From the IMG/VR virus record IMGVR_UViG_3300021962_000840, positions 1 through 20,125 of that record: a stretch of DNA of 20,125 bases. The stretch is one strand, 5' to 3'. This stretch comes from a virus. Numbering within the stretch: position 1 is the stretch's first letter; each line of letters starts with the position of its first letter. The position numbers and the translations under genes are program-made. Below the pieces are notes generated by a model that worked only from the letters and a program-made list of their open reading frames with translations, was not told the origin of the DNA and searched no databases. Positions 8,056-14,065 of this stretch are shown here, one piece after another.

Positions 8056-8646
8056 GTCTTGAGTAAAACTCATATCTTCATCTTCTTCAAATGTAGATTC
8101 TGCCTCTACTTCATCAGTCCAAGGTAAAGGTCTGTTGTCACTGTTGCTTTGTCCGTTTTCATTTTGTGACAAAATATTACGACCTAGCCAGATTAGCATT
8201 GTGGGATTACCATCAAATGCCACTCGTAACTGTGTTTGACGCAGAGTGGTGCGTAGTTGATGACGTCCTTTTGTAAGAAACTCCTTAAAATTGTATCTTA
8301 ATGTGTTTTCATGCACATCAAAATAATCTGCAATTTCACGGTCACTGCAACCAAGACTGGCCAAATGCATTACTTCTTCAGGTGGGACTACGATTTTGTT
8401 ACGTCCAACAACTATGCCTTTAACTACTTTTTCAGCCCACTTTGGTTCTCCAGTAGGACCAGTCTTTCCCCAGGCTTCCCCGTCTTTACGCACTGCACTT
8501 CTTGCGTAATTAGGATCACGTTCTTCTGGACCAGGATCTTTAGGGCCCGTTCGTGCGGCAAGTGCGGCATTGTGCTCACGCACTCGTTCTTGTGCCATAC
8601 GAAAGATACGATTGTCAAAAGGTGATTTATCTTGTTCTTTATCCAT
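8032..8646 (-). CDS. Small terminase-like DNA-binding protein (TerS)
   Basis: A 204-aa protein. Residues about 90-127 form a helix-turn-helix: PPEEVMHLASLGCSDREIADYF, then HENTLRYNFKEFLTKG. It is followed by LRQTQLRVAFDGNPTMLIWLGRNIL. This 'GCSDREIA-Y-F.....TL' HTH plus 'GN-TMLIWLG' segment is characteristic of terminase small subunits and related phage proteins that recognise packaging sites and deliver DNA to TerL. The C-terminus is acidic (FEEDEDMSFTQDDSESHKS). A longer reading beginning with TTG at 8676 starts inside the 8666-8697 terminator hairpin and is rejected in favour of the ATG at 8646. It is separated from terL by four genes, which is less common than direct adjacency. Confidence 0.8.
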   Translation of the reverse strand: MDKEQDKSPFDNRIFRMAQERVREHNAALAARTGPKDPGPEERDPNYARSAVRKDGEAWGKTGPTGEPKWAEKVVKGIVVGRNKIVVPPEEVMHLASLGCSDREIADYFDVHENTLRYNFKEFLTKGRHQLRTTLRQTQLRVAFDGNPTMLIWLGRNILSQNENGQSNSDNRPLPWTDEVEAESTFEEDEDMSFTQDDSESHKS

Positions 8647-8665
8647 GCACTTACTTATGCCAAAA

Positions 8666-8697
8666 GAAAGCCCCAATGCATGACCAATGGGGCTTTC
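8666..8697 (-). terminator. Rho-independent terminator before the structural cluster
   Basis: On the minus strand GAAAGCCCCA ... TGGGGCTTTC forms a 10-bp stem followed by TTTT. It lies downstream of the metallopeptidase gene and 20 bases upstream of the terS start. It should end, or partly attenuate, transcripts coming from the 11828-8764 operon. Confidence 0.75.
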
Positions 8698-8702
8698 AGA
8701 GG

Positions 8703-8736
8703 TAGAGAGGAAAATGGCCTAATAAAAACCTCTCTA
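8703..8736 (-). repeat. 8-bp-stem hairpin upstream of the terminator
   Basis: TAGAGAGG and CCTCTCTA pair across an 18-base loop, next to the terminator hairpin at 8666-8697. The two may form a tandem 3' structure for the metallopeptidase operon. There is no strong T-run after this stem in the minus direction. Confidence 0.5.
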
Positions 8737-8757
8737 TAACAACAACGGTCCTAAGGT
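8731..8757. other. 23S rRNA helix-69 / I-CeuI-target-like sequence
   Basis: The plus strand reads CTATAAC, then AACAAC, then GGTCCTAAGGTA. Without the two extra AAC triplets this is the ultraconserved bacterial 23S rRNA helix-69 segment that is also the core of the I-CeuI homing-endonuclease target. AACGGTCCTAAGGTA alone is an uninterrupted 15-base match. The neighbouring genes are transcribed in the other direction, so a minus-strand transcript would be complementary to host 23S rRNA here. The match is from memory of the consensus, not from an alignment run. Confidence 0.55.
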
Positions 8758-8763
8758 ATTTGT

Positions 8764-9129
8764 TCAGTTATTGTTGCACTTATTTATACGGCGAGCGTCT
8801 TCTTCCGTGCAACGTTCAGCAATAAATCCTAATAGTTCTGGATTGGCCATGTAAATCTGTGCCCATACCATGCCTAACACATGCACTTGGTGCTCGCTTA
8901 GTTCTAAGTTGGCTTTGTCACTTGCATAATGAAAAATCTCATGCAGTGTAGTGTCTAAGCATTGTAAGCCATTGAGATTGTCTCTTAGTTGAATCTCTCG
9001 TTGTTCTGTTACACACTTGCCATAGCAATCATCTAGTAGTCGTGAGGGTAGCCATTGTAGGTCTACTGCTTCCCCGCATATTTCAATTTGGCGGTATGTT
9101 GTTGGGTGTGGTGGGTTAAGTTTTGGCAC
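8764..9129 (-). CDS. HExxH zinc-metallopeptidase-like protein
   Basis: A 121-aa protein with HEIFH at residues 63-67 in the helix LDTTLHEIFHYASDKANLELSE, the zinc-binding signature of ImmA/IrrE- or SprT-like small metallopeptidases. The region before it, CYGKCVTEQREIQL, is a beta hairpin as expected for this fold. The following QVHVLGMVWAQIYMANPELLGFI helix resembles small phage proteins annotated as metallopeptidases. ImmA-type proteases cleave repressors, but the substrate here is unknown. The start is GTG at 9129, with AAGGAG ten bases upstream. It is the last gene of the AAA+ operon that begins at 11828. A third zinc ligand is likely in the ELSEHQ segment, but I cannot be certain. Confidence 0.7.
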   Translation of the reverse strand: MPKLNPPHPTTYRQIEICGEAVDLQWLPSRLLDDCYGKCVTEQREIQLRDNLNGLQCLDTTLHEIFHYASDKANLELSEHQVHVLGMVWAQIYMANPELLGFIAERCTEEDARRINKCNNN

Positions 9130-9167
9130 TGTTTAAATCTCCTTGTTACTGTAGTTATCTAAATAGA

Positions 9168-9641
9168 CTACTTTTCTTCAAAGTAGTAATTTGTGGGATC
9201 AGTCTTTTTCCACTTTTCAAACTTTTTAACTGCATTACCCAGCAAGCCTGCTTCAGTTACATAACGAGCTGCCGCAAGTAAACTTGGGAACACACCATAA
9301 GGAGTGTGAAATGGTCTATCTCGTTTGGCAATGCCAGCCACGAGTGCGGCCTTCCACTTAGGATCGTTTGGCTTGGCACGATTGCTTGCGGCAACCTTTG
9401 CTTCGTGTTCTGCTGTCTTAACATACTTGCTCATCTTGGCACTGATCTTTGCTTGCACTAGTGGATCAGCATTTACTACTGCTTGGTAACTGTTGTCACG
9501 TTGCAAGCAACCTTGCTTTTGGTTTTGATAGTATTCTCGACTGCGAGTTTGAGCTATTGCTGTCATCCTAGCACTACGATCATCACTAAAGTGCTCATCC
9601 AATGCGTCATCAAACTTGTCTAGTTCTTTTAGTTTACCCAT
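9168..9641 (-). CDS. Tandem paralogue 3: FDDALD N-terminus plus NUMOD-like C-terminus
   Basis: A 157-aa lysine-rich protein. The N-terminus LKELDKFDDALDEHFSDDR (4-22) is nearly identical to those of the next two upstream genes. The middle (about 50-105) has short basic repeats, including NDPKWKAALVAGI. The C-terminus TPYGVFPSLLAAARYVTEAG (113-132), then W and NYYFEEK, resembles the small DNA-binding module (NUMOD1-like, 'TPYGxFPS...A...W....YYY') found at the ends of HNH and GIY-YIG homing endonucleases. No HNH or GIY-YIG catalytic motif is seen. Its start overlaps the end of the preceding gene by 8 bases. A role in sequence-specific DNA binding is inferred from the module only. Confidence 0.7.
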   Translation of the reverse strand: MGKLKELDKFDDALDEHFSDDRSARMTAIAQTRSREYYQNQKQGCLQRDNSYQAVVNADPLVQAKISAKMSKYVKTAEHEAKVAASNRAKPNDPKWKAALVAGIAKRDRPFHTPYGVFPSLLAAARYVTEAGLLGNAVKKFEKWKKTDPTNYYFEEK

Positions 9642-10083
9642 GAGTTGCCATCCAATCTAAATATTCTTCTCGTGTTGTATAGTAAAAGGTTTCAGTTTTA
9701 GAACTTTTCATCCACCATTGTATTGTGCCTACTGCTTTACCATAATAACGAGCAACATCAGTTAAACTTTCGTGAATTGTGTTTGCTTCTAAATCAACAA
9801 CAGGACGAGCTCTTGACATAATGTTGGCTAGTGTTTTTTCTTTCCATTGCAAGTCACTTGCAATCTTACGAGCAACATCAACACGATGATCGTAGTTGTC
9901 AGCAAATGCTTTACTAATAGCCTGGCCACGTTGTTTTTTTAATGCTGGATCTTTATGCACCTCTTTAACGCTGTTGGCAAGTGTTGCACTTTGCCGTAAT
10001 GCAACACTCATCCTAACTACACGATCATCGCTGAAGTGTTCATCCAATGCGTCATCAAACTGGTCTAAGTCACGAAGTTTCAT
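9634..10083 (-). CDS. Tandem paralogue 2: FDDALD N-terminus, diverged C-terminus
   Basis: A 149-aa protein. The N-terminus LRDLDQFDDALDEHFSDDR (3-21) is shared with its two neighbours. The C-terminus keeps the overall module (RPVV...HESLTDVARYYGKAVGTIQWW... ETFYYTTREEY) but has lost the TPYGxFPS core, reading RPVVDLEANTIHESLTD instead. The YGKAVGTIQWWM stretch looks like a helix-turn-helix recognition region. It has an ATGA overlap with the upstream gene and an 8-base overlap with the downstream one. It clearly arose by duplication, then diverged. Possible roles are DNA binding or adaptor to the AAA+ ATPase upstream; neither is shown. Confidence 0.7.
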   Translation of the reverse strand: MKLRDLDQFDDALDEHFSDDRVVRMSVALRQSATLANSVKEVHKDPALKKQRGQAISKAFADNYDHRVDVARKIASDLQWKEKTLANIMSRARPVVDLEANTIHESLTDVARYYGKAVGTIQWWMKSSKTETFYYTTREEYLDWMATHG

Positions 10084-10688
10084 AGTTCTTTCCCTGTTAG
10101 CATAATGTATTCTTCTTGTGTAATGTAATAGTAACCAGAATCTGGAATTTTAACATACTTGTTGATCTTGCCACCAATGTTAACAACTCCAGATGTTTTA
10201 ACTGCTACGATTCGTGATGGAAAGATACCATATGGAGTTACAACAGGTTTACTTTTAAGTAGTGTATTTTTTCTAGCATTCTTTTCATACCAATCACCTT
10301 GACCTCTTTTGTCAATGGCTTCTTGGTGCCTTTCGCGATGTTCAGCATCGTTAACTTTTGCCTTGTTGTTTTTAATTACCTTTTCAAGCCAAACCGGATC
10401 CTGGGCATTCTTTCTAACTGAAGCCAAATGCTTTTCTTTTGTTTCAGAGTTTTTCCATTTTTCCTGATTAGCAACTTTATTTTTTTCTAACCAAACTGGA
10501 TCATTCTTACGAATCTCTGTAGCAACAGCAACTTTATTTTTCCACTCATCTGTTTTAGTTGCTTCTCTAACAGCCGCAGTTCGTTTTTCATGATAACCTA
10601 CATTTGCTTCTCGTTTAATGACACCATCATTACTAAAATGCTTGTCAAGAGCATCATCAAACTTGTCTAAGTCTTTAAACTTGCCCAT
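10080..10688 (-). CDS. Tandem paralogue 1: FDDALD N-terminus, basic repeats, NUMOD-like C-terminus
   Basis: A 202-aa very lysine-rich protein. The N-terminus FKDLDKFDDALDKHFSND (4-21) is shared with the two genes downstream. The central part has repeated basic segments: NDPVWLEKNKVANQEKWK (62-79) and QDPVWLEKVIKNNKAK (96-111). These resemble the repeats of homing-endonuclease-related phage proteins. The C-terminus KPVVTPYGIFPSRIVAVKTSG (147-167), then GYYYITQEEY, is the NUMOD-like module. No nuclease motif is seen. AAGGAGG, overlapping the stop of the upstream AAA+ gene, gives a strong ribosome-binding site. It follows the ATPase directly, so the ATPase and this family are likely made together. 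Confidence 0.72.
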   Translation of the reverse strand: MGKFKDLDKFDDALDKHFSNDGVIKREANVGYHEKRTAAVREATKTDEWKNKVAVATEIRKNDPVWLEKNKVANQEKWKNSETKEKHLASVRKNAQDPVWLEKVIKNNKAKVNDAEHRERHQEAIDKRGQGDWYEKNARKNTLLKSKPVVTPYGIFPSRIVAVKTSGVVNIGGKINKYVKIPDSGYYYITQEEYIMLTGKEL

Positions 10689-10697
10689 GATGCCTCC

Positions 10698-11603
10698 TTA
10701 CAAAAAGTTCTGCTCAAACTCATCTGCAAATGAGTCTGGGTTGTTATACAACATGGCACCTGCTTCTTTGACAGTTCGCATACTGTTGGCACTCAAGTTG
10801 TTCCAGTTGCTATGAAAGATGTTCAGCAGTTGAAACATCTGCATAGGTGTAAGGGAAAAGCCATCGTCCTGGAATACGTTGTTACTTAACATAACACTGG
10901 CCATCCAGCCCCATGCTTCTTCTTCTGTAATGTCAAAACTGCGCCACTGCACACGGTCACGAACTGCGTGTTCATCAATGGCAGTTTTCTTTTTAGACAG
11001 TTCTTGCTTGGAGGCCAGTTTCTTGTTTGTAGTCACAACAAAGCGGCAGTTATCTAGTGGAATCTCAATACCAACACCCCCGTTGTCAAAGTGTCGCAAT
11101 GCGTTTACTAGATCCATGTCACCAATCTTTTCTGCTTTGGTAATCTGGCTACCTACGTTGACATCCCAACTGATAGCAGGCTCGTCGTTGTCCAGCACAA
11201 TCTTCATAAAGTCCAAGTGAGCCTTGTCACTGAAAAATGCATCGCAATCATCAATCCAAACTGGGATAGTTTTCTTAGAGCCAGACATCATGTAGCAGGC
11301 TTTGGCCATCTTCATAACAAATGCGTTTAGGCTGGCTTTGCCATGAAACTGCACATAGTCCAGTTTGTTGGCATGTGCAACGTTACGCACGGTAAATGTC
11401 TTACCTGCGCCAGGTGGGCTCCAAATAATGGTGTTGCGTTTGGTCTCTACCAAGTCTGGACGCAGGCCTAGACTTTGCTCAGCATACTTTTCAAGGCGGG
11501 CAGTAAGTTCAAGTCCGTTGAGGATAGCACTTTTTTGCTTGGCTGTGAGATAGCCACTATACTCGTTAATAAAGAACTCTAAGTTTGAGTTGGGTTTTTG
11601 CAT
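10698..11603 (-). CDS. AAA+ ATPase, copy 1
   Basis: A 301-aa AAA+ protein. Walker A is SPPGAGKT (62-69), Walker B is PVWIDDCD (114-121), sensor 1 is RFVVTTNK (187-194), and VRDR (214-217) is a likely arginine-finger or sensor segment. The C-terminus (about 225-300) is a helical lid. It is clearly related to the ATPase at 14895-15695: the HGKASLNAF / NGSMTAPQLF, IDD.D, TTNK / ISNK and VRDR blocks line up. It has AGGAG before its ATG and follows the 69-aa gene in one operon. The role may be DNA remodelling, helicase loading or packaging help. I cannot place it in a named family, but ATPase activity is well supported. Confidence 0.85.
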   Translation of the reverse strand: MQKPNSNLEFFINEYSGYLTAKQKSAILNGLELTARLEKYAEQSLGLRPDLVETKRNTIIWSPPGAGKTFTVRNVAHANKLDYVQFHGKASLNAFVMKMAKACYMMSGSKKTIPVWIDDCDAFFSDKAHLDFMKIVLDNDEPAISWDVNVGSQITKAEKIGDMDLVNALRHFDNGGVGIEIPLDNCRFVVTTNKKLASKQELSKKKTAIDEHAVRDRVQWRSFDITEEEAWGWMASVMLSNNVFQDDGFSLTPMQMFQLLNIFHSNWNNLSANSMRTVKEAGAMLYNNPDSFADEFEQNFL

Positions 11604-11618
11604 AGTTTACTCCTGTGT

Positions 11619-11828
11619 TTAGTTGCTGAGCAAGAAACTGCCAACTTGGGCAAAATCACGATCATTATCGTTCCAAGCAACTTCAACGCCTTCTGCTTGA
11701 ACTGAATAACGACCGTTGTTGTAAATCAACTCAAAGTCCATGCCTTCAAGACTAAAAGTGGCTGGTCCTGTATCGTTGAGCCAGTTGCGAACAAACTGGT
11801 CGAACTGGGGAATCAAATGTGCTGTCAT
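11619..11828 (-). CDS. Hypothetical 69-aa acidic protein, first gene of AAA+ operon 1
   Basis: Not recognised. It is a 69-aa acidic protein (MTAHLIPQFDQFVRNWLNDT...) with alternating beta-like segments (FELIYNNGRYSVQAEGVEVAW) and no TM or signal peptide. AGGAGT lies just before the ATG. The transcript is predicted to begin about 50 bases upstream, at a 5'-terminal hairpin. As the first gene under a consensus promoter with ATPase and NUMOD-like genes after it, it is likely expressed strongly. Confidence 0.65.
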   Translation of the reverse strand: MTAHLIPQFDQFVRNWLNDTGPATFSLEGMDFELIYNNGRYSVQAEGVEVAWNDNDRDFAQVGSFLLSN

Positions 11829-11853
11829 AAAATACTCCTACTGTGTTAAAAAA

Positions 11854-11880
11854 ACATAGCGTTGATCTGTTGCGCTATGT
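11854..11880 (-). promoter_or_regulatory. 5'-terminal mRNA hairpin of AAA+ operon 1
   Basis: ACATAGCG and CGCTATGT form a perfect 8-bp stem with an 11-base loop. The predicted transcript start (about 11878) falls in the first bases of the stem. Seven Ts follow on the minus strand, so it could also work as a leader attenuator. The other leader hairpins in the window occupy the same position with different stem sequences. Confidence 0.7.
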
Positions 11881-11884
11881 AGTT

Positions 11885-11952
11885 ATTATATGCGGATTGC
11901 CCCCTGCTGTCAACCTAAATCTGACAGAAAAAGTGTTGTATTTTTGCAACAC
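11885..11952 (-). promoter_or_regulatory. Consensus sigma70 promoter with upstream palindrome (AAA+ operon 1)
   Basis: -35 TTGACA (11908-11913), 17-bp spacer, -10 TATAAT (11885-11890): both hexamers match the consensus fully. The upstream inverted repeat GTGTTG...CAACAC (11933-11952) is a variant of the GTTGTAAAAATACAAC palindrome of the other modules and is centred near -64. Confidence 0.88.
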
Positions 11953-12680
11953 TAACACTTTCGTGGGAGTAATACTTTAGTTAAGTTTTGTTTTTGCTCA
12001 TGGCTATTCATTATCCCAATAAGTTTTTGTTGTTTTATGGGATTCTGCTATCGCATCTCCCATAAAAGATATACACAACTCGTTTATCAACTCGTTGTTT
12101 GTATATCTTTTACTTTGACATTTAACACGAAAACAGATAGTAGTAAGATGAATCTATTGTTTGTATTGTATTTTTTGATGACATAGATTTCCTTGATTTT
12201 AAGCCAAGACGGGACTATTTTAGCCCCGTCTTAGTCGATGTATTTCCCGTCATCATCGCCTGTCTGGATAATAGGTATTTTCCGTATATGCTACTGGGCT
12301 CTGTCCTTTCCCAACCTATAACGACATCATAACATTTCTGTTACTACCTTAAACCTCGTCCCTGGTGTTTAAGTTTTCGTAGCACGGTTTTTCGTATGCT
12401 AACATTCATACTATAATAATACATTGGGCATCATTGTTCTCACCCTCAAACTCACTTCCATTTTTCAGGATAGTTGGCACATATTACCAACGGGAGTGTC
12501 TTATTATGTTACGTGTGCGGTTTATGCCCCGCCTTTTCCACAGCCCTATTTTTAAACTGGCGGGCCAACCTTAAGTGTTAGATTTTTTGTTATTGTATTA
12601 GCCATAATGTAGTGCCTGTATTAGTTGATCATTTGTATATATGCCTTAGCAAACTGCGTGTTTAGCCAAAGCACATTTTG
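11953..12680. other. About 730-bp gene-free region rich in inverted repeats
   Basis: No ORF above about 21 codons is convincing here. Several inverted repeats are clear: TTTTATGGGA/TCCCATAAAA (12033-12067, 10 bp); AAAAGATATACA/TGTATATCTTTT (about 12064-12111, 12 bp); AAGACGGGGCTA/TAGTCCCGTCTT on the minus strand (12206-12232, 12 bp with one G-U, loop AAA); CTTAAAC/GTTTAAG (12348-12373); GTTGG/CCAAC (12473-12491); and CCCGCC/GGCGGG (12528-12564). In the strongest stem the G-U pair exists only in minus-strand RNA; the plus strand would have an A-C mismatch. That points to a minus-strand structured RNA or long 3' UTR. A replication origin is the alternative. A 20-aa ORF (12122-12184) has an AAGGA upstream but is weak. 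Confidence 0.6.
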
Positions 12681-13001
12681 TTATTCAAACAGTTCATCAA
12701 TACTGTTATGCATAGTGTCGCGATCAGTAACGATTACTGGCACACTATCAGCATCAATGATATTTTTGAATAACTTGCCATAGGTAAAACGGATTACCAA
12801 CTTGCGTGTTGGTTGGCTTAGAATGTGTGTCCACAAATCGTTATTTTTAAAGCCTTCAACAATGTAAGTTCTGTATTCTTGGCGGTCTAGGGTGCCACGC
12901 AAGATAATGTGTATTGTTGGCATGCCCAGTGTTTTGGGTGCTTTTGAATCAGCAGTCCATTGGCGGACAATAGTAAAGTCTTGGTTAAGATTGTATTTCA
13001 T
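12681..13001 (-). CDS. Hypothetical 106-aa protein with its own promoter
   Basis: Not recognised. It is a 106-aa mixed alpha/beta protein beginning MKYNLNQDFTIVRQWTADSK, with beta-rich stretches (PTIHIILRGTL, KLVIRFTYGKL, VPVIVTD) and an acidic end. No TM or signal peptide. AGGAG lies upstream of the ATG. It is transcribed alone from the promoter at 13046-13074, and the long gene-free region follows it. Confidence 0.65.
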   Translation of the reverse strand: MKYNLNQDFTIVRQWTADSKAPKTLGMPTIHIILRGTLDRQEYRTYIVEGFKNNDLWTHILSQPTRKLVIRFTYGKLFKNIIDADSVPVIVTDRDTMHNSIDELFE

Positions 13002-13017
13002 ATTTTACTCCTGTTGT

Positions 13018-13040
13018 AAGCAACTTGATCATCGTTGCTT
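13018..13040 (-). promoter_or_regulatory. 5'-terminal mRNA hairpin of the 106-aa gene
   Basis: AAGCAAC and GTTGCTT form a 7-bp stem at the predicted transcript start (about 13039), with loop GATGATCAA, just before the AGGAG site. It sits in the same position as the hairpins in the other leaders. Confidence 0.65.
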
Positions 13041-13045
13041 GTTAT

Positions 13046-13074
13046 ATTATACTTAGTTTTGTTATGCTTGTCAA
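13046..13074 (-). promoter_or_regulatory. Consensus sigma70 promoter of the 106-aa gene
   Basis: -35 TTGACA (13069-13074), 17-bp spacer, -10 TATAAT (13046-13051). The GTTGTAAAAATACAAC palindrome is absent upstream, unlike in most other modules. A weaker plus-strand promoter (TTGATC 13025-13030, 17 bp, TATACT 13048-13053) overlaps it. Confidence 0.85.
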
Positions 13075-13283
13075 GTGCTCAAATGGCGGGAAAAAGGCAA
13101 ATCTCCCAAGATTACACTGATAAATAAATGCATGTGCAAGATGCAATGTTTTGTGCAAGGTTTAATGGTTTCCTTTGTAAGTGCCTTTTACTCCTAAATC
13201 GCAGTGACGTCATAAACCACTGCAACATTAAACCGCAGGAACCCGCTTGTAGGACTGATCCCCTACTTTAAGGCGGGTTTTTT
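13060..13283 (+). ncRNA. Possible plus-strand non-coding RNA ending in a strong terminator
   Basis: This is the only plus-strand transcription unit I can suggest. It would start from TTGATC-17-TATACT (13025-13053) and end at the terminator at 13240-13283, giving about 220 nt. It carries one further hairpin (GCAGTG/CACTGC, 13201-13223) before the terminator. No plausible plus-strand ORF is present. The promoter match is moderate (4/6 and 5/6), so the terminator is better supported than the RNA itself. Confidence 0.35.
13240..13283 (+). terminator. Plus-strand rho-independent terminator with two-tier stem
   Basis: AACCCGC/GCGGGTT outer stem (7 bp) encloses an inner GTAGG/CCTAC stem, followed by six Ts on the plus strand. 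In the minus direction the sequence after the stem has no T-run, so it is oriented against the direction of all genes around it. It lies seven bases beyond the stop of the 86-aa gene. Confidence 0.75.
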
Positions 13284-13289
13284 GTTGGC

Positions 13290-13550
13290 TCAGTTAAACT
13301 TATCAGCAGTTGGAACCAGACCAATGTAGCACTTGTTTGTGATCACAGCGTTGGTCCACTCTTTGTCATTAGCCCAGCATTTTACTGTAAAGTCAATGTC
13401 CCCTGCCATTTGCACATCACGAGTATCTTGTTCACCATCAGCATTGATGCCAGTGATGGTAACTACATACCATTCTGTATTGGCCCAGCGTTCTAACCTA
13501 TCTTCTGGTGTTTCGTCTTCACCAAACAGTTCGTTTTCATCAAACATCAT
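13290..13550 (-). CDS. Hypothetical 86-aa acidic protein, last gene of AAA+ operon 2
   Basis: Not recognised. MMFDENELFGEDETPEDRLE gives a very acidic N-terminus, followed by a beta-rich part (WYVVTITGINADGEQDTRDVQ, IDFTVKCWANDKEW). Its start overlaps the end of the 77-aa gene by 11 bases. The tandem ATG ATG makes the exact start uncertain by one codon. The acidic head resembles those of DNA-mimic or adaptor proteins, but that is speculation. Confidence 0.62.
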   Translation of the reverse strand: MMFDENELFGEDETPEDRLERWANTEWYVVTITGINADGEQDTRDVQMAGDIDFTVKCWANDKEWTNAVITNKCYIGLVPTADKFN

Positions 13551-13773
13551 AACCTATCTTTCTTTTGCGTTCAAGTTCTTTGTTGTGCATGCGTTTTGCG
13601 CTCATTGGTCTTAGTTCAGCAATTTTAACAATTACCCAACAAACACCAACTACAGCCAGGACAGCAAGTGTTATTTGCCAAAAATACAATCCAACAGATA
13701 TCAGAAGTATAGGCCCCATCTCACGCCAGGCATTATCTACATCTGTTTTAAACTGCTCATATGAAGTTTTCAT
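13540..13773 (-). CDS. Small membrane protein, 77 aa
   Basis: MKTSYEQFKTDVDNAWREMG is followed by a long hydrophobic stretch (about residues 20-51: PILLISVGLYFWQITLAVLA...VCWVIVKI), enough for one long or two short TM helices, then a basic C-terminus (SAKRMHNKELERKRKIGYDV). By the positive-inside rule the C-terminus is cytoplasmic. The ATG at 13773 forms an ATGA overlap with the preceding 45-aa gene, which argues against the longer in-frame start at 13815. No function is known; a superinfection or membrane-targeting role is possible. Confidence 0.65.
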   Translation of the reverse strand: MKTSYEQFKTDVDNAWREMGPILLISVGLYFWQITLAVLAVVGVCWVIVKIAELRPMSAKRMHNKELERKRKIGYDV

Positions 13774-13907
13774 TTGGCAAGTTCCCGTTGTAGTTGAGCC
13801 AGTTCCTTGTGCCATAGTGCAACCAACTGTGCTTCTGGCGTATAAGGTTTAGGTGGTAACTTGACCAAGTAAGCCAATAGCATGGCTCGTTTTTGTTGCG
13901 GCGTCAT
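13770..13907 (-). CDS. Hypothetical 45-aa protein
   Basis: A short ORF (MTPQQKRAMLLAYLVKLPPK...) rich in Q, A, L and K, ending LWHKELAQLQRELAK, likely helical. AAGGAGG six bases before the ATG is an excellent ribosome-binding site. It overlaps both neighbours through ATGA junctions, strong evidence that it is translated. Function unknown. Confidence 0.65.
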   Translation of the reverse strand: MTPQQKRAMLLAYLVKLPPKPYTPEAQLVALWHKELAQLQRELAK

Positions 13908-14053
13908 TGAGCCTCCTTGACTTGGTCTAACAATCGTTGTGCTTCTGCTTTGACACGGTCACGCCACCGTTGTTGGCGTTCTTTGTTGCTTAAAGGGCCA
14001 CCTGGCTTTGGTGGGCGACCCATCTTCTTTGGTAACTTCTGTTCTGTGTTCAT
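13904..14053 (-). CDS. Small basic protein with AT-hook-like GRPPKPGG motif, 49 aa
   Basis: MNTEQKLPKKMGRPPKPGGP, then LSNKERQQRWRDRVKAEAQR. The GRPPKP core is AT-hook-like (minor-groove binding), and 'LSNKERQQRWRDR' resembles the small phage and plasmid proteins with a basic 'AERQRRYRER' helix. AAAGGA precedes the ATG. It has an ATGA overlap with the downstream gene. DNA or RNA binding is a reasonable inference from charge and motif; no partner is evident. Confidence 0.65.
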   Translation of the reverse strand: MNTEQKLPKKMGRPPKPGGPLSNKERQQRWRDRVKAEAQRLLDQVKEAQ

Positions 14054-14065
14054 TGTATTGTTCCT

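Noticed and set aside
8647-8676. N-terminal extension of the small terminase from a TTG at 8676
   Set aside because: The extension lies in the terminator hairpin and its T-run; the ATG at 8646 is more plausible.
12115-12140. Plus-strand TTGACA as a possible promoter
   Set aside because: Perfect -35, but no acceptable -10 at 16-18 bp; the best candidate, GATAGT, is at 15 bp.
12122-12184. 20-aa minus-strand ORF (MSSKNTIQTIDSSYYYLFSC) with AAGGA upstream
   Set aside because: Too short to separate from chance in an AT-rich region; mentioned only under the gene-free region.
13112-13228. 38-aa minus-strand ORF (MLQWFMTSLRFRSKRH...) in the intergenic region
   Set aside because: No ribosome-binding site, odd composition, and it overlaps the hairpins of the putative plus-strand RNA.
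13201-13283. tRNA gene or known riboswitch at the plus-strand hairpins
   Set aside because: The stem layout is too short for a tRNA (no T-loop or anticodon arm), and no riboswitch consensus I know fits; a terminator explains it.
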